DNA of 64,000 bases from positions 1-64,000 of the forward strand of contig NZ_CATYWO010000001.1 in NCBI RefSeq assembly GCF_958405655.1. Direction: 5' to 3'. Under the pieces are notes generated by a model that was given only the letters and a program-made list of their open reading frames with translations, ran no database searches and was not told where the DNA came from. This DNA is from Ralstonia condita. GTDB lineage: Bacteria; Pseudomonadota; Gammaproteobacteria; Burkholderiales; Burkholderiaceae. The translations under genes were made by a program, and so were the position numbers. Positions 1 through 8,591 of the stretch are shown here, piece by piece (within the stretch, counting starts at the first letter, position 1; the number at the start of each line of letters is the position of its first letter).

Positions 1-32
1 TTCCCGTGTGAAAGTAGGTCATCGCCAGGCTC
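1..32 (+). rRNA. rrf: 5S ribosomal RNA, 3' end only
   Basis: The first bases match the conserved 3' end of bacterial 5S rRNA (GTGTGAAAGTAGGTCATCGC followed by CAGGCTC). The rest of the gene lies left of the window. A strong intrinsic terminator follows within ten bases, which fits the end of an rRNA operon. The exact 3' end could differ by one or two bases. Confidence 0.85.
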
Positions 33-40
33 TCCCTCTA

Positions 41-80
41 AACACCCCAGCTACTCAAATAGCTGGGGTGTTTGCTTTTT
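41..80 (+). terminator. Rho-independent terminator of the rRNA operon
   Basis: A perfect 13-bp inverted repeat (AACACCCCAGCTA, six-base loop, TAGCTGGGGTGTT) is followed by a T-rich stretch. It lies directly behind the 5S rRNA end. Confidence 0.9.
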
Positions 81-132
81 ACGGGTCGGTTTTGTTATTA
101 CTTCGTCGTTGGTAACAGCAAAACGCCCCCAA

Positions 133-162
133 GAAAAAGCCACCGAAAACGGTGGCTTTTTC
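133..162. terminator. Bidirectional terminator between the rRNA operon and the M20 hydrolase
   Basis: A 13-bp perfect stem (GAAAAAGCCACCG / CGGTGGCTTTTTC) encloses an AAAA loop, with A and T runs on both sides. It can stop transcription on either strand. It serves the minus-strand hydrolase gene ending at 183 and backs up the rRNA terminator. Confidence 0.85.
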
Positions 163-182
163 ATTTCCAGCATGCAGGAGCG

Positions 183-1373
183 TCAGGCTCGTGCCAGGAA
201 CTTCTCAACGAGGCGTACCCAGTACGTTGCACCCAGGGGCAGCAATTCATCGTTAAAGTCATAGCTCGGGTTGTGCAGCATGCACGGGCCGATGCCATGA
301 CCTTGCTCGCGGTGGTCACCGTCACCGTTACCGATGAACGCAAAGCAGCCGGGTTTCTCAAGCAACATGAACGAGAAATCCTCCGCTCCCATGGTCGGGT
401 CAATGTCGGCATCTACGTTCTCGGCACCGACGAGTTCGCGCATGACTTCGGCGGCGAAGAGGGTCTCTGCCTCAGTGTTCACCGTCGGCGGGTAGTTGCG
501 GTGGAAGACAAAGTCGACCGTGCACGCATACGCAGAGGCAATGCCCTTCGACACCTCTTCCATGCGCCGTTCGATCAAATCAAGGACTTCCGTTGAGAAC
601 GTGCGTACCGTGCCGCCGATCCACGCTTCGTTCGGGATGATGTTCGTCGCGTCTCCTGCGTGGAACTGCGTGACGGACAGCACTGCCGTGTCGATCGGGC
701 GCTTGTTGCGCGTAATGATGCCCTGCAACGCAGATATCACCTGAGCGCCGACAAATACGGGATCGTGACCGTTATGGGGCAGCGCCGCGTGCGCGCCCTT
801 TCCCTTGATGATGATGCGGAACTCGTTGCTTGAAGCCATCAGCGCGCCGACGCGCGTACCGAACGCACCGACCGGAACACCGGGCCAGTTGTGCATGCCG
901 AATACCGCGTCACACGGAAAGCGCTCGAACAGGCCATCCTTGATCATTTCGCGCGCACCGCCGCCGCCTTCTTCGGCCGGCTGAAAAATCAGGTGGACCG
1001 TCCCGCTGAAGTTGCGGTGTTTGGCGAGGTAATGCGCCGCGCCAAGCAGCATCGCCGTGTGCCCGTCGTGACCGCACGCGTGCATCTTGCCTGCATGCCT
1101 GGATCGATGCTCGAACGCATTTGCCTCGGCGAGCGGCAACGCATCCATATCGGCGCGCAGACCAATTCGCTTGCCCTCGCCATTGCGGATGACGCCCACC
1201 AGGCCGGTCTTGCCTAGGCCGCGATGCACTTCAATGCCCCATTCCGTGAGCTTGGTGGCCACCAAGTCGGAAGTGCGCTGTTCTTCGAAGCAGAGTTCTG
1301 GGTGTGCGTGGATATCGCGACGCAGCGCCTGAATTTCAGGTTGCGCCGCTTGGATTTCTGGAATCAGCTTCAT
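183..1373 (-). CDS. M20 family amidohydrolase (hippurate hydrolase / N-acyl amino acid hydrolase type)
   Basis: A 396-residue cytosolic M20D metallopeptidase that should hydrolyse N-acyl amino acids or small peptides using two divalent metals. Visible signatures are DIHAHPE near residue 20, the metal-binding CGHDGHT at 100-106, QPAEEG at 131-136 with the catalytic/metal glutamates, and GMHNWPG further on. The length is normal for the family. I chose the ATG at 1373 (MKLIPEIQ); the open frame runs 30 codons further upstream, but that stretch is not family-like and lies in the divergent promoter region. It is transcribed away from a peptide ABC transporter operon, which suggests a role in degrading imported acylated or peptidic substrates. 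The exact substrate cannot be read from sequence. Confidence 0.9.
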   Translation of the reverse strand: MKLIPEIQAAQPEIQALRRDIHAHPELCFEEQRTSDLVATKLTEWGIEVHRGLGKTGLVGVIRNGEGKRIGLRADMDALPLAEANAFEHRSRHAGKMHACGHDGHTAMLLGAAHYLAKHRNFSGTVHLIFQPAEEGGGGAREMIKDGLFERFPCDAVFGMHNWPGVPVGAFGTRVGALMASSNEFRIIIKGKGAHAALPHNGHDPVFVGAQVISALQGIITRNKRPIDTAVLSVTQFHAGDATNIIPNEAWIGGTVRTFSTEVLDLIERRMEEVSKGIASAYACTVDFVFHRNYPPTVNTEAETLFAAEVMRELVGAENVDADIDPTMGAEDFSFMLLEKPGCFAFIGNGDGDHREQGHGIGPCMLHNPSYDFNDELLPLGATYWVRLVEKFLARA

Positions 1374-1685
1374 GGATGCGTTCGGGTTCTGACGGAAAGG
1401 TCGCAATCGTGTTCGATGATACGCCGATGGCCGATTTTCAGCCGGTAGGGTGCCTGCCGCCACTCACGCGTTCCTTGCATGGACTGCTTCCTGCTTTTCT
1501 CCCCCGCCCGCAACGTTGGAGCGCTGTTTTTCAGCGGCTGCCGAGCAGGGATGCACCAATTTGTGGCGCTGCACATTGCGGCCCACCTGTACGCATCGTT
1601 ATAGTCGGCGCGAGCGCACGCCAGAAGCGCCGCCGCGTCATCAGGGAAATCGATTCGTCGATGCCTTAATCCGGGGAGAAAAGCC
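1374..1685. other. Divergent intergenic region between the M20 hydrolase and the peptide transporter
   Basis: About 310 bp without a convincing gene. It must hold promoters for both flanking transcription units. On the plus strand there is a sigma70-like element at 1576-1605, and the Shine-Dalgarno GGGGAG at 1673-1678 sits seven bases before a GTG start at 1686. I see no clear minus-strand promoter and no repeats. Confidence 0.5.
1576..1605 (+). promoter_or_regulatory. Possible sigma70 promoter of the peptide ABC transporter operon
   Basis: TTGCGG and TATAGT are separated by 18 bp, about 80 bp upstream of the binding-protein start. The match is reasonable (4 of 6 and 5 of 6) but rests on pattern only. 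Confidence 0.4.
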
Positions 1686-3275
1686 GTGAACATGATTCGG
1701 ACTTTGCGGCGTGTCGCCGCTGCGATGTGCGTGGCAGGATGCGTGATGGCGGGCAGCAGCGCCCCAGCCCTCGCGGCCGATCTGAAGATCGGCATGAGCT
1801 CGCCGCCCACTTCGATGGACCCGCACTTCTACAACCTGTTCTCGAACATCAACGTCTCGGAGCACATGTTCGAGTGCCTCGTGAAGATGGACGCCGACAG
1901 CCACATCATTCCGGGCCTCGCCCAGTCGTGGAGGATGGTCAACAACCTTACGTGGGAATTCAAGCTGCGCCCCGGTGTGAAGTTCCACGATGGCAGCGAG
2001 CTGACAACCGAAGACGTGGCGTGGTCGCTCGATCGTCCGGCCACCATCGTCAACAGTCCGGGCAAGTTCGACACCTACACCAAGGCGATCATCAACAAGA
2101 AGATCATCGACAAGTACACCATCCAGCTGACCACGGCCCAGCCATACCCGTTGATGCTGTCTGATCTCACGTCCGTGTTCATCGTGCAGAAGAAAGCAAC
2201 GCAGGGTCTGTCGAGCGACGATTTTGCACAAGGCAAGGGCATGGTCGGCACGGGGCCGTTCAAGTTTGTCAGCTATGCACGTGACGACCGGGTGGAGTTG
2301 ATCCGGAATGATCATTACTGGGGCCCGAAACCCGCATGGGAGCATGTGACACTGCGTTTCATTCCGAACGGCGCGACGCGCATCGCGGCACTGCTCTCGG
2401 GCGACGTGCAGGCGATCGAGAATGTGCCGACGCCGGATTTGGCGCGTGTGCGGGGCGATGCGTCACTCAACTTCTTCTCGAAAACTTCGCACCGTGTCAT
2501 CTATCTCTATACGGATGACAAGCGCGATCTCTCCCCCTACGTCACGGGCAAGGACGGCAAACCGCTGGCGAAAAATCCGCTGAAAGACCCGCGCGTGCGA
2601 CGGGCCATGAGCATGGCCATCAACCGCCAGGGCATCAAGGACCGCATCATGGAAGGCCTGTCGGAGCCGACCAACAATCTGGTGCCACCGCAGCTCTTCG
2701 GCTATAACCCTGGCCTCAAGACGCTCAAGTACGACCCCGAGACCGCCAGGAAACTGCTGGCCGAGGCGGGCTACCCCGATGGCTTCGGCATCACGCTGCA
2801 CACGCCGAACAATCGCTACGTGAACGACGAGAAGATTGCCCAAACCATCGCGCAGAATCTCACGCGCATCGGTATCGTGACGCGTGTGGAAGGCATGCCG
2901 ATGGCGACCTATGCAGCCAAGAGCATCCGCCACGAGTATTCGTTCGGATTGGTCGGTTGGGGCGCGCAAACCGGCGAAGTCAGCTCACCGCTGCGTGCGC
3001 TGGTGGCGTGCGACGATGCCAAGACGGGGTTCGGTACCGTCAACTGGGGCCAGTATTGCAACCCCAAGATGGATGCCGTGCTCACCAAGGCGCTATACAC
3101 CGTGGACGACCAGGAGCGTTCGAAGCTGCTGCAGGAGGCCACGGCCATCGTGGTGGAGGATGGCGGTATCATCCCGGTCCATTTCCAAGTCACGACCTGG
3201 GCGGCGCGCAAGGGCATCACCTACACGCCGCGCACCGACGAACGCACCTACGCGCACGGCTTCAAACCGCAATAA
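1686..3275 (+). CDS. Peptide ABC transporter substrate-binding protein (family 5, DppA/OppA type)
   Basis: A 529-residue periplasmic solute-binding protein of the SBP_bac_5 family, which delivers di- or oligopeptides or related compounds to a membrane transporter. It has an N-terminal Sec signal peptide (charged start, hydrophobic run, cleavage after ALA near residue 30) and the characteristic family 5 core with LAQSW near 78 and SLDRPATIV-like helices. The start is a GTG: the Shine-Dalgarno GGGGAG is spaced seven bases from the GTG at 1686 but thirteen from the ATG at 1692. It is the first gene of a five-gene ABC operon plus a deacylase. The ligand is not predictable. Confidence 0.92.
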   Translation: MNMIRTLRRVAAAMCVAGCVMAGSSAPALAADLKIGMSSPPTSMDPHFYNLFSNINVSEHMFECLVKMDADSHIIPGLAQSWRMVNNLTWEFKLRPGVKFHDGSELTTEDVAWSLDRPATIVNSPGKFDTYTKAIINKKIIDKYTIQLTTAQPYPLMLSDLTSVFIVQKKATQGLSSDDFAQGKGMVGTGPFKFVSYARDDRVELIRNDHYWGPKPAWEHVTLRFIPNGATRIAALLSGDVQAIENVPTPDLARVRGDASLNFFSKTSHRVIYLYTDDKRDLSPYVTGKDGKPLAKNPLKDPRVRRAMSMAINRQGIKDRIMEGLSEPTNNLVPPQLFGYNPGLKTLKYDPETARKLLAEAGYPDGFGITLHTPNNRYVNDEKIAQTIAQNLTRIGIVTRVEGMPMATYAAKSIRHEYSFGLVGWGAQTGEVSSPLRALVACDDAKTGFGTVNWGQYCNPKMDAVLTKALYTVDDQERSKLLQEATAIVVEDGGIIPVHFQVTTWAARKGITYTPRTDERTYAHGFKPQ

Positions 3276-3310
3276 CGCACGCGCCTTTTTCCACTCACTG
3301 AGAGCCTCCG

Positions 3311-4288
3311 ATGCTGGTCTTCCTGATCCGACGGTTACTGGAATCCGTCGCGGTGCTGCTGGTGATGTCGATCCTGGTATTCCTGGGCGTGTATGCCATT
3401 GGCAACCCGGTCGATATCCTCATCAACCCGCAGGCAGACCAGCAGGACATTGCGCGCACCATTGCGGCGCTGGGACTCGACAAACCGCTCTGGGAGCAGT
3501 ACCTGTATTTTCTCAAGGGGGCGATGCACGGCAACCTGGGGGTGTCGTTCGCGCAGGGCACGCCCGCGCTCAAGCTCATCTTCGAGCGCATGCCCGCCAC
3601 CTTCGAGCTGGCCATCTTCGCGATGTTGCTGGCCATCGCGCTCGGCATTCCGCTCGGTCTGTGGGCGGGGCTGCGGCCCAACGGCATCGCCAACCGCACC
3701 ATCATGACCGTCTCGATCCTGGGGTTCTCGCTGCCCACGTTCTGGGTTGGCCTGATGCTGATCATGGTGTTCGCGGTGCAGCTCGGCTGGCTGCCGTCCA
3801 ATGGGCGCGGCGAGACGCGGTTGCTGCTCGGTGTTCCCGTCAGCTTCCTCACCCTGGATGGCATCCGCCACCTGATCCTGCCGGGTGTGACGCTCTCGCT
3901 CCTGAACATCGCCATGGTGATCCGGCTCACGCGTGCCGGTACGCAAGAAGCCATGCTGCAGGACTACGTAAAATTCGCGCGCGCCAAAGGCTTGTCGAAT
4001 ACCCGCATCGTCGGCGTTCATGTGCTCAAGAACATCCTGATCCCGATCGTGACGGTGGTCGGCCTGCAATTCGGCTCCGTCATCGCTTTCTCGATCGTGA
4101 CGGAATCCATCTACGCGTGGCCGGGCATGGGCAAGCTCATCATCGATTCAATCCAGTTGCTTGACCGCCCCGTGATCGTGGCGTACCTGCTGGTGATCGT
4201 GACGCTGTTCATCCTCATCAATCTCGTGGTCGATCTGATCTACGGGGTACTTGACCCGCGCGTGCGCCTGTCCGACGGCCGAGGCTGA
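3311..4288 (+). CDS. Peptide ABC transporter permease (DppB type)
   Basis: A 325-residue inner-membrane permease with about six transmembrane segments. It begins MLVFLIRRLLESV, the usual amphipathic start of DppB/OppB proteins, and contains the cytoplasmic EAA-type loop around ARAKGLSNTRIVGVHVLKN that docks with the ATPase subunits. Length is normal. It lies 35 bp behind the binding protein and one base ahead of the second permease, so it belongs to the same transcript. It forms the heterodimeric channel with the next gene product. Confidence 0.92.
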   Translation: MLVFLIRRLLESVAVLLVMSILVFLGVYAIGNPVDILINPQADQQDIARTIAALGLDKPLWEQYLYFLKGAMHGNLGVSFAQGTPALKLIFERMPATFELAIFAMLLAIALGIPLGLWAGLRPNGIANRTIMTVSILGFSLPTFWVGLMLIMVFAVQLGWLPSNGRGETRLLLGVPVSFLTLDGIRHLILPGVTLSLLNIAMVIRLTRAGTQEAMLQDYVKFARAKGLSNTRIVGVHVLKNILIPIVTVVGLQFGSVIAFSIVTESIYAWPGMGKLIIDSIQLLDRPVIVAYLLVIVTLFILINLVVDLIYGVLDPRVRLSDGRG

Positions 4289-4289
4289 C

Positions 4290-5204
4290 ATGACGACTTC
4301 CGCTACCCCCGTCGCCAAGCCGGCGAACGAAGAGACACCGCTGCGCCGGTTCGCGCGCCAGTTCTGCGCCAGCCGCGTCGCCGTCGTCGGCCTGATCGTG
4401 CTGGCCATCATCGTCGTCGTGGCGGTTGCCGCGCCTTGGATTGCACCGCAGAACCCGTACGATCTCGCCAAGCTCGACGTGCTCGATTCGCGCCTCGCCC
4501 CCGGCGAGCAATCTTCCGATGGCATGACCTTCCTGCTTGGCTCGGACGATCAGGGCCGCGACATCCTCTCGGCCATCCTGTATGGCTTGCGCATCAGCGT
4601 AGGCGTGGGTGTGCTGAGCACGGTGTTCGCACTCGTACTGGGCACCGTGCTCGGGCTGATCGCAGGCTTTGCAGGCGGCCGCATCGAATCGCTCATCATG
4701 CGCATTGCCGACCTGCAGCTTTCGTTTCCGCCGATCCTGCTGGCGCTGATCCTGCTCGCCCTGCTCAAGCCGGGCATCACCAACATCGTGATTGCGCTGG
4801 TGGCCGTGCAGTGGGCGTATTACGCGCGCACCACGCGCAGCGCGGCACTGGTCGAGCGCCGGCGCGAATACATCGAAGCCGCGCAGGTGCTGGGTCTGCC
4901 GCCGTCGCGCATCATGTTTCGCCATCTGCTGCCGAACTGCCTGCCGCCGCTGATCGTGATTGCCGCGCTGCAAGTGGCATCGGCCATCACGCTGGAGGCG
5001 ACGCTCTCGTTCCTGGGGCTTGGCGTGCCGATTACCGAGCCATCGCTCGGCCTGCTCATTGCCAACGGCTTCCAGTACATGTTGTCGGGCAAATACTGGA
5101 TCAGCTTCTTCCCGGGGCTGGCGCTGCTTCTGACGATCGTGTCGATGAATCTCGTCTCGGACCAGCTGCGCGACGTGCTCAACCCCCGCCTGCAGACGCT
5201 ATGA
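4290..5204 (+). CDS. Peptide ABC transporter permease (DppC type)
   Basis: A 304-residue permease, partner of the DppB-type subunit. It has a short cytoplasmic N-terminus, a first transmembrane segment near residues 35-55, the periplasmic DppC region (LGSDDQGRDILS) and then a five-helix core with the EAA loop EAAQVLGLPPSRIMFRHLLP. The ATG at 4290 is chosen because it follows the upstream stop by one base; the frame stays open 13 codons earlier, but only inside the upstream gene. Its stop overlaps the start of the first ATPase by four bases. Confidence 0.92.
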   Translation: MTTSATPVAKPANEETPLRRFARQFCASRVAVVGLIVLAIIVVVAVAAPWIAPQNPYDLAKLDVLDSRLAPGEQSSDGMTFLLGSDDQGRDILSAILYGLRISVGVGVLSTVFALVLGTVLGLIAGFAGGRIESLIMRIADLQLSFPPILLALILLALLKPGITNIVIALVAVQWAYYARTTRSAALVERRREYIEAAQVLGLPPSRIMFRHLLPNCLPPLIVIAALQVASAITLEATLSFLGLGVPITEPSLGLLIANGFQYMLSGKYWISFFPGLALLLTIVSMNLVSDQLRDVLNPRLQTL

Positions 5205-6217
5205 CGGTAACCTACAGCACACCGACGCTGGTCGTCGAAGGCCTGAAGACGGAATTCGTCACGCGCGGGGGCATCGCGCGCGCGGTGGACGACGTCTCCT
5301 TCACGGTCGGGCGCGGCGAGATCATGGGCCTTGTTGGCGAGTCCGGTTCGGGCAAGTCGATGACGGGCTACTCCGTCATGGGCCTGATCGACCCGCCGGG
5401 CTGCGTGGTCGGCGGGCGTATCGAGCTGACCGGCCGTGATGGCGTCACGCACGATCTGCGCACGCTCCCCGCCAGGCAGATGCGCGACATGCGCGGCAAC
5501 CGCATTGCCATGATCTTCCAAGACCCGATGATGACGCTCAATCCCGTCTTGCGCGTCGACACGCAGATGATCGAAGCGGTGCTTGCGCACCAGCGGGTGG
5601 GCAAGCAGCGGGCCCGAGAGATGGCGCGCGAGGCGCTGGCGCGGGTCGGCATCCCATCGCCGGACGAGCGTCTGACAGCCTATCCGCACCAGTTCTCGGG
5701 CGGTATGCGGCAGCGCGTGGCGATTGCCATTGCCCTGCTCAACAAGCCGGACCTGATCATCGCCGACGAGCCGACCACCGCGCTGGACGTGACCATCCAG
5801 GGGCAGATCCTGTCGGAAGTGCAGACCTTGTGCCGGGAGAGCGGCACCGCGCTGATCTGGATCACGCACGATCTCTCCGTGGTAGCTGGACTGGCCGACA
5901 GCGTGTGCGTGATGTACGCCGGCCGCATCGTCGAGCAGGGCAGCGTGCAGCAAGTGCTGGAGGTGCCGCGCCACCCCTACACGTTCGGCCTCATCGCTTC
6001 GGCGCCATCGCGCAATCCGCGCGGGGCGCCACTGCGACAGATTCCGGGCATGACGCCATCGCTGCTGGCGTTGCCCAGCGGCTGCGCTTTCCGCGAGCGC
6101 TGCGCCTTTGCTACCGAGGTCTGCAAGCAGACGCCCATGCTCGACACACTCGACGACGGCCGCAGCCTGCGCTGTTTCCACCCCGTCACGATCCGCCCCG
6201 AGGAGGCCGCCGCATGA
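5201..6217 (+). CDS. Peptide ABC transporter ATP-binding protein (OppD/DppD type)
   Basis: A 338-residue cytoplasmic ATPase that powers the transporter. Visible motifs: Walker A GESGSGKS near 46-53, signature FSGGMRQR, Walker B LIIADEPTTALD and the H-loop ITHDLS. The C-terminal oligopeptide extension contains the cysteines CAFRERCAFATEVC seen in OppD/DppD proteins, some of which bind an iron-sulphur cluster. The start ATG overlaps the preceding stop (ATGA), and the stop overlaps the next start the same way, showing tight translational coupling. Confidence 0.93.
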   Translation: MTVTYSTPTLVVEGLKTEFVTRGGIARAVDDVSFTVGRGEIMGLVGESGSGKSMTGYSVMGLIDPPGCVVGGRIELTGRDGVTHDLRTLPARQMRDMRGNRIAMIFQDPMMTLNPVLRVDTQMIEAVLAHQRVGKQRAREMAREALARVGIPSPDERLTAYPHQFSGGMRQRVAIAIALLNKPDLIIADEPTTALDVTIQGQILSEVQTLCRESGTALIWITHDLSVVAGLADSVCVMYAGRIVEQGSVQQVLEVPRHPYTFGLIASAPSRNPRGAPLRQIPGMTPSLLALPSGCAFRERCAFATEVCKQTPMLDTLDDGRSLRCFHPVTIRPEEAAA

Positions 6218-7281
6218 ACGCGAAGCATCCGGCGCATGATGCCGTCGCGCTCCAGGGGGCGACCGAAACAGCTTCCGCCGAACCTCTCGTGCCGATCCTC
6301 TCGTTGCAGAGCATGTCCAAGCGCTTCGTGAAGGGGCTGGACATCGCGTCTCGCATCGCCAACTGGTTTGGCGCCGGCGTGCGGGAGGAGGTCGTCCATG
6401 CCGTCGATCTCGTCGATCTCGACATCGCCACCGGCGAGGTGGTGGGCCTGGTCGGCGAATCCGGCTGCGGCAAGTCGACGCTCGGTCGTCTTGCCGTGGG
6501 CCTGCACAAGCCGACTACCGGCACGCGCCTATGGAAGGGCGTCGATCTCGATCGCCTGCCGCCCGAGCGCCGTCGCGAAAAGCAGCTCGCCATCCAGATG
6601 ATCTTTCAGGATCCGTATGCGTCGCTCAACCCCCGCATGCGCGTGCAGGACATTGTCGGCGAAGCGCCGGTCGTGCACGGCATGGTCGACGCGGCCGCGC
6701 AGCGCGACTATGTGGCCGACATGCTCACGCGCGTCGGTCTCGACCCCAGCCTCATGCGACGCTTCCCGCACCAGTTCTCGGGCGGGCAGCGGGCGCGCAT
6801 CGGCATTGCCCGCGCGCTGGCGGTCAAGCCCGAGTTCCTCGTCTGCGATGAGTCGGTCGCGGCACTCGATGTGTCGATCCAGGCCCAGGTGCTGAACCTG
6901 TTCATCCGCCTGCGCGAGCAACTGAACCTGACCTACCTGTTCATCAGCCACGACCTTGGCGTGGTCAAACATGTGAGCGACCGGGTGGTCATCATGTACC
7001 TCGGCCGGGTGGTGGAGTCCGCGCCCACCGAGGCGATCTTCGCGTCGCCCAATCACCCCTATACGCAGGCGTTGCTGGCCGAGGCGCCGACACTGGAAGT
7101 TCGGAAGAAGACCTACGCGGCGATTTCGGGCGAGATTCCATCGCCGCTGCATCCGCCCGCGGGCTGCCATTTCCATCCGCGTTGTCCGCATGCGATGCCG
7201 CGCTGCAAGAGCGAACAGCCGGTGCTCAGGGCGATCGCGCCGCTACGGTTCTCAGCCTGCCACCTGAACGACCAGCCCTGA
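6214..7281 (+). CDS. Peptide ABC transporter ATP-binding protein (OppF/DppF type)
   Basis: A 355-residue second ATPase, forming a heterodimer with the OppD-type subunit. It has Walker A GESGCGKST, signature FSGGQRARIGIARAL, Walker B LVCDESVAALD and H-loop ISHDLG, followed by the oligopeptide-type C-terminus with cysteines (CHFHPRCPHAMPRC). About 30 extra residues precede the usual start of the ATPase domain. It overlaps the preceding gene by four bases and ends six bases before the deacylase gene. Confidence 0.93.
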   Translation: MNAKHPAHDAVALQGATETASAEPLVPILSLQSMSKRFVKGLDIASRIANWFGAGVREEVVHAVDLVDLDIATGEVVGLVGESGCGKSTLGRLAVGLHKPTTGTRLWKGVDLDRLPPERRREKQLAIQMIFQDPYASLNPRMRVQDIVGEAPVVHGMVDAAAQRDYVADMLTRVGLDPSLMRRFPHQFSGGQRARIGIARALAVKPEFLVCDESVAALDVSIQAQVLNLFIRLREQLNLTYLFISHDLGVVKHVSDRVVIMYLGRVVESAPTEAIFASPNHPYTQALLAEAPTLEVRKKTYAAISGEIPSPLHPPAGCHFHPRCPHAMPRCKSEQPVLRAIAPLRFSACHLNDQP

Positions 7282-7287
7282 CTGCCC

Positions 7288-8475
7288 ATGCCTGCCGCCG
7301 CCCAACCGTCCGATGAGGTTCTGCAACTGATCCGCACGCTGGTGGGGTTCGACACCGTCAGCCGCAATTCCAATCTGGGCCTGATCGAATGGGTCCGTGA
7401 CCGCCTGCAGGCGCAGGGCGCGGTGTGCCGGCTAACCTACGACGCCACGGGCGGCAAGGCCAACCTGTTTGCCACGCTGTCGCCGGGGCGCAAGCCGGGG
7501 CTCGTGCTCTCGGGGCATACCGATGTGGTGCCCGTGGACGGCCAGCCCTGGGACACCGACCCGTTTGACGCGCAACTTCGTGATGGACGCCTATACGGGC
7601 GCGGCACGGCCGACATGAAGAGCTTCATTGCCGTGGCGCTCGCGCACGTGCCCGAATTCATGGCTGCGGAAGGCGACGCGAGCTTTCACCTGAGCCTGTC
7701 CTACGACGAAGAGATCGGCTGCGTGGGCGTACGCAGCCTGCTGCGCGACCTCGAGGCCAACGGTATCCAGCCCGCCGGCTGCATCGTCGGGGAACCCACG
7801 TCTATGCGGGCCATCGTGGCCCACAAGGGCAAGCGCGAATACCGCTGCTGCGTACGCGGCAAGGAGGCGCATTCGGCCCGCACCCCGCAGGGTGTGAACG
7901 CCATCGAATTTGCCGCGCTGCTCATTGCCCATCTCCGCTCGCTGGGCGCGCGTCTGGCTGAAGAGGAAGCGCGCGATGCGGCGTTCGTGGTGCCGCACAC
8001 TACGCTCAACACCGGCACGATCAAGGGTGGCATTGCCACCAACGTGGTGCCGCGTGATTGCGAATTTACGTTCGACTTCCGCTATCTGCCCGGCACCGAT
8101 CCCGACTGGCTATTTGGCCAGGTGGAGCGCTACGCCCGCGATATGCTGCTGCCGCAGATGCGCCGCATTGCCGAGGACGCCGACATCAGCTTCGCCATCA
8201 AGGCCGACACGCCCGGACTCTCGATTGCTCCGAGCCACGCGCTGGTTGCGCTGGCGCAGGCCCTGGCCCAGGGCCGCGGCATGTTCGGCAAGGTGGATTA
8301 CGGCACGGAAGCGGGGCTGTTTTCGCGTGCCGGCATTCCGACGGTGGTCTGCGGGCCCGGCAATATTGAACAGGCGCACAAGCCCAACGAGTACATCGAG
8401 CTGGCGCAGATCGCTCAGTGCGAGGCCTTCATGCGGCGGCTCGCACAGCGCCGGCCTCAGTGGCTGCCGGGGTGA
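7288..8475 (+). CDS. argE: Acetylornithine deacetylase-like M20 hydrolase
   Basis: A 395-residue M20 family zinc hydrolase resembling ArgE, which removes the acetyl group from N-acetylornithine. Metal and catalytic residues are visible: SGHTDVVPVDG (H77, D79), GRGTADMKSF (D109), YDEEIGC (E141/E142), and GTEAGLF near the C-terminus. It is the last gene of the peptide transporter operon, six bases after the OppF-type gene. With argJ elsewhere in the window, the linear acetyl cycle of arginine synthesis would not need ArgE. The operon position therefore suggests it deacylates an imported compound rather than serving biosynthesis. That is inference. Confidence 0.85.
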   Translation: MPAAAQPSDEVLQLIRTLVGFDTVSRNSNLGLIEWVRDRLQAQGAVCRLTYDATGGKANLFATLSPGRKPGLVLSGHTDVVPVDGQPWDTDPFDAQLRDGRLYGRGTADMKSFIAVALAHVPEFMAAEGDASFHLSLSYDEEIGCVGVRSLLRDLEANGIQPAGCIVGEPTSMRAIVAHKGKREYRCCVRGKEAHSARTPQGVNAIEFAALLIAHLRSLGARLAEEEARDAAFVVPHTTLNTGTIKGGIATNVVPRDCEFTFDFRYLPGTDPDWLFGQVERYARDMLLPQMRRIAEDADISFAIKADTPGLSIAPSHALVALAQALAQGRGMFGKVDYGTEAGLFSRAGIPTVVCGPGNIEQAHKPNEYIELAQIAQCEAFMRRLAQRRPQWLPG

Positions 8476-8501
8476 GCGCACGGAGCCCCGTCTTCGGGTT
8501 C

Positions 8502-8575
8502 GGCGCGCGACGTGCAAGGCTTTCCGTGCCGCGCGCCGAGTTCAGCGTGCCGCGCACGAGGCCACGAGCGTGGCC
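8502..8575. terminator. GC-rich hairpins in the convergent gap
   Basis: Two inverted repeats lie between converging genes: GGCGCGCG (8502-8509) with CGCGCGCC (8530-8537), and GGCCACG-AG-CGTGGCC (8560-8575). Neither is followed by a clear T run, so they may be terminators of a non-canonical kind or simply GC-rich dyads. Confidence 0.35.
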
Positions 8576-8591
8576 GCGCGGCCCGGGATGG

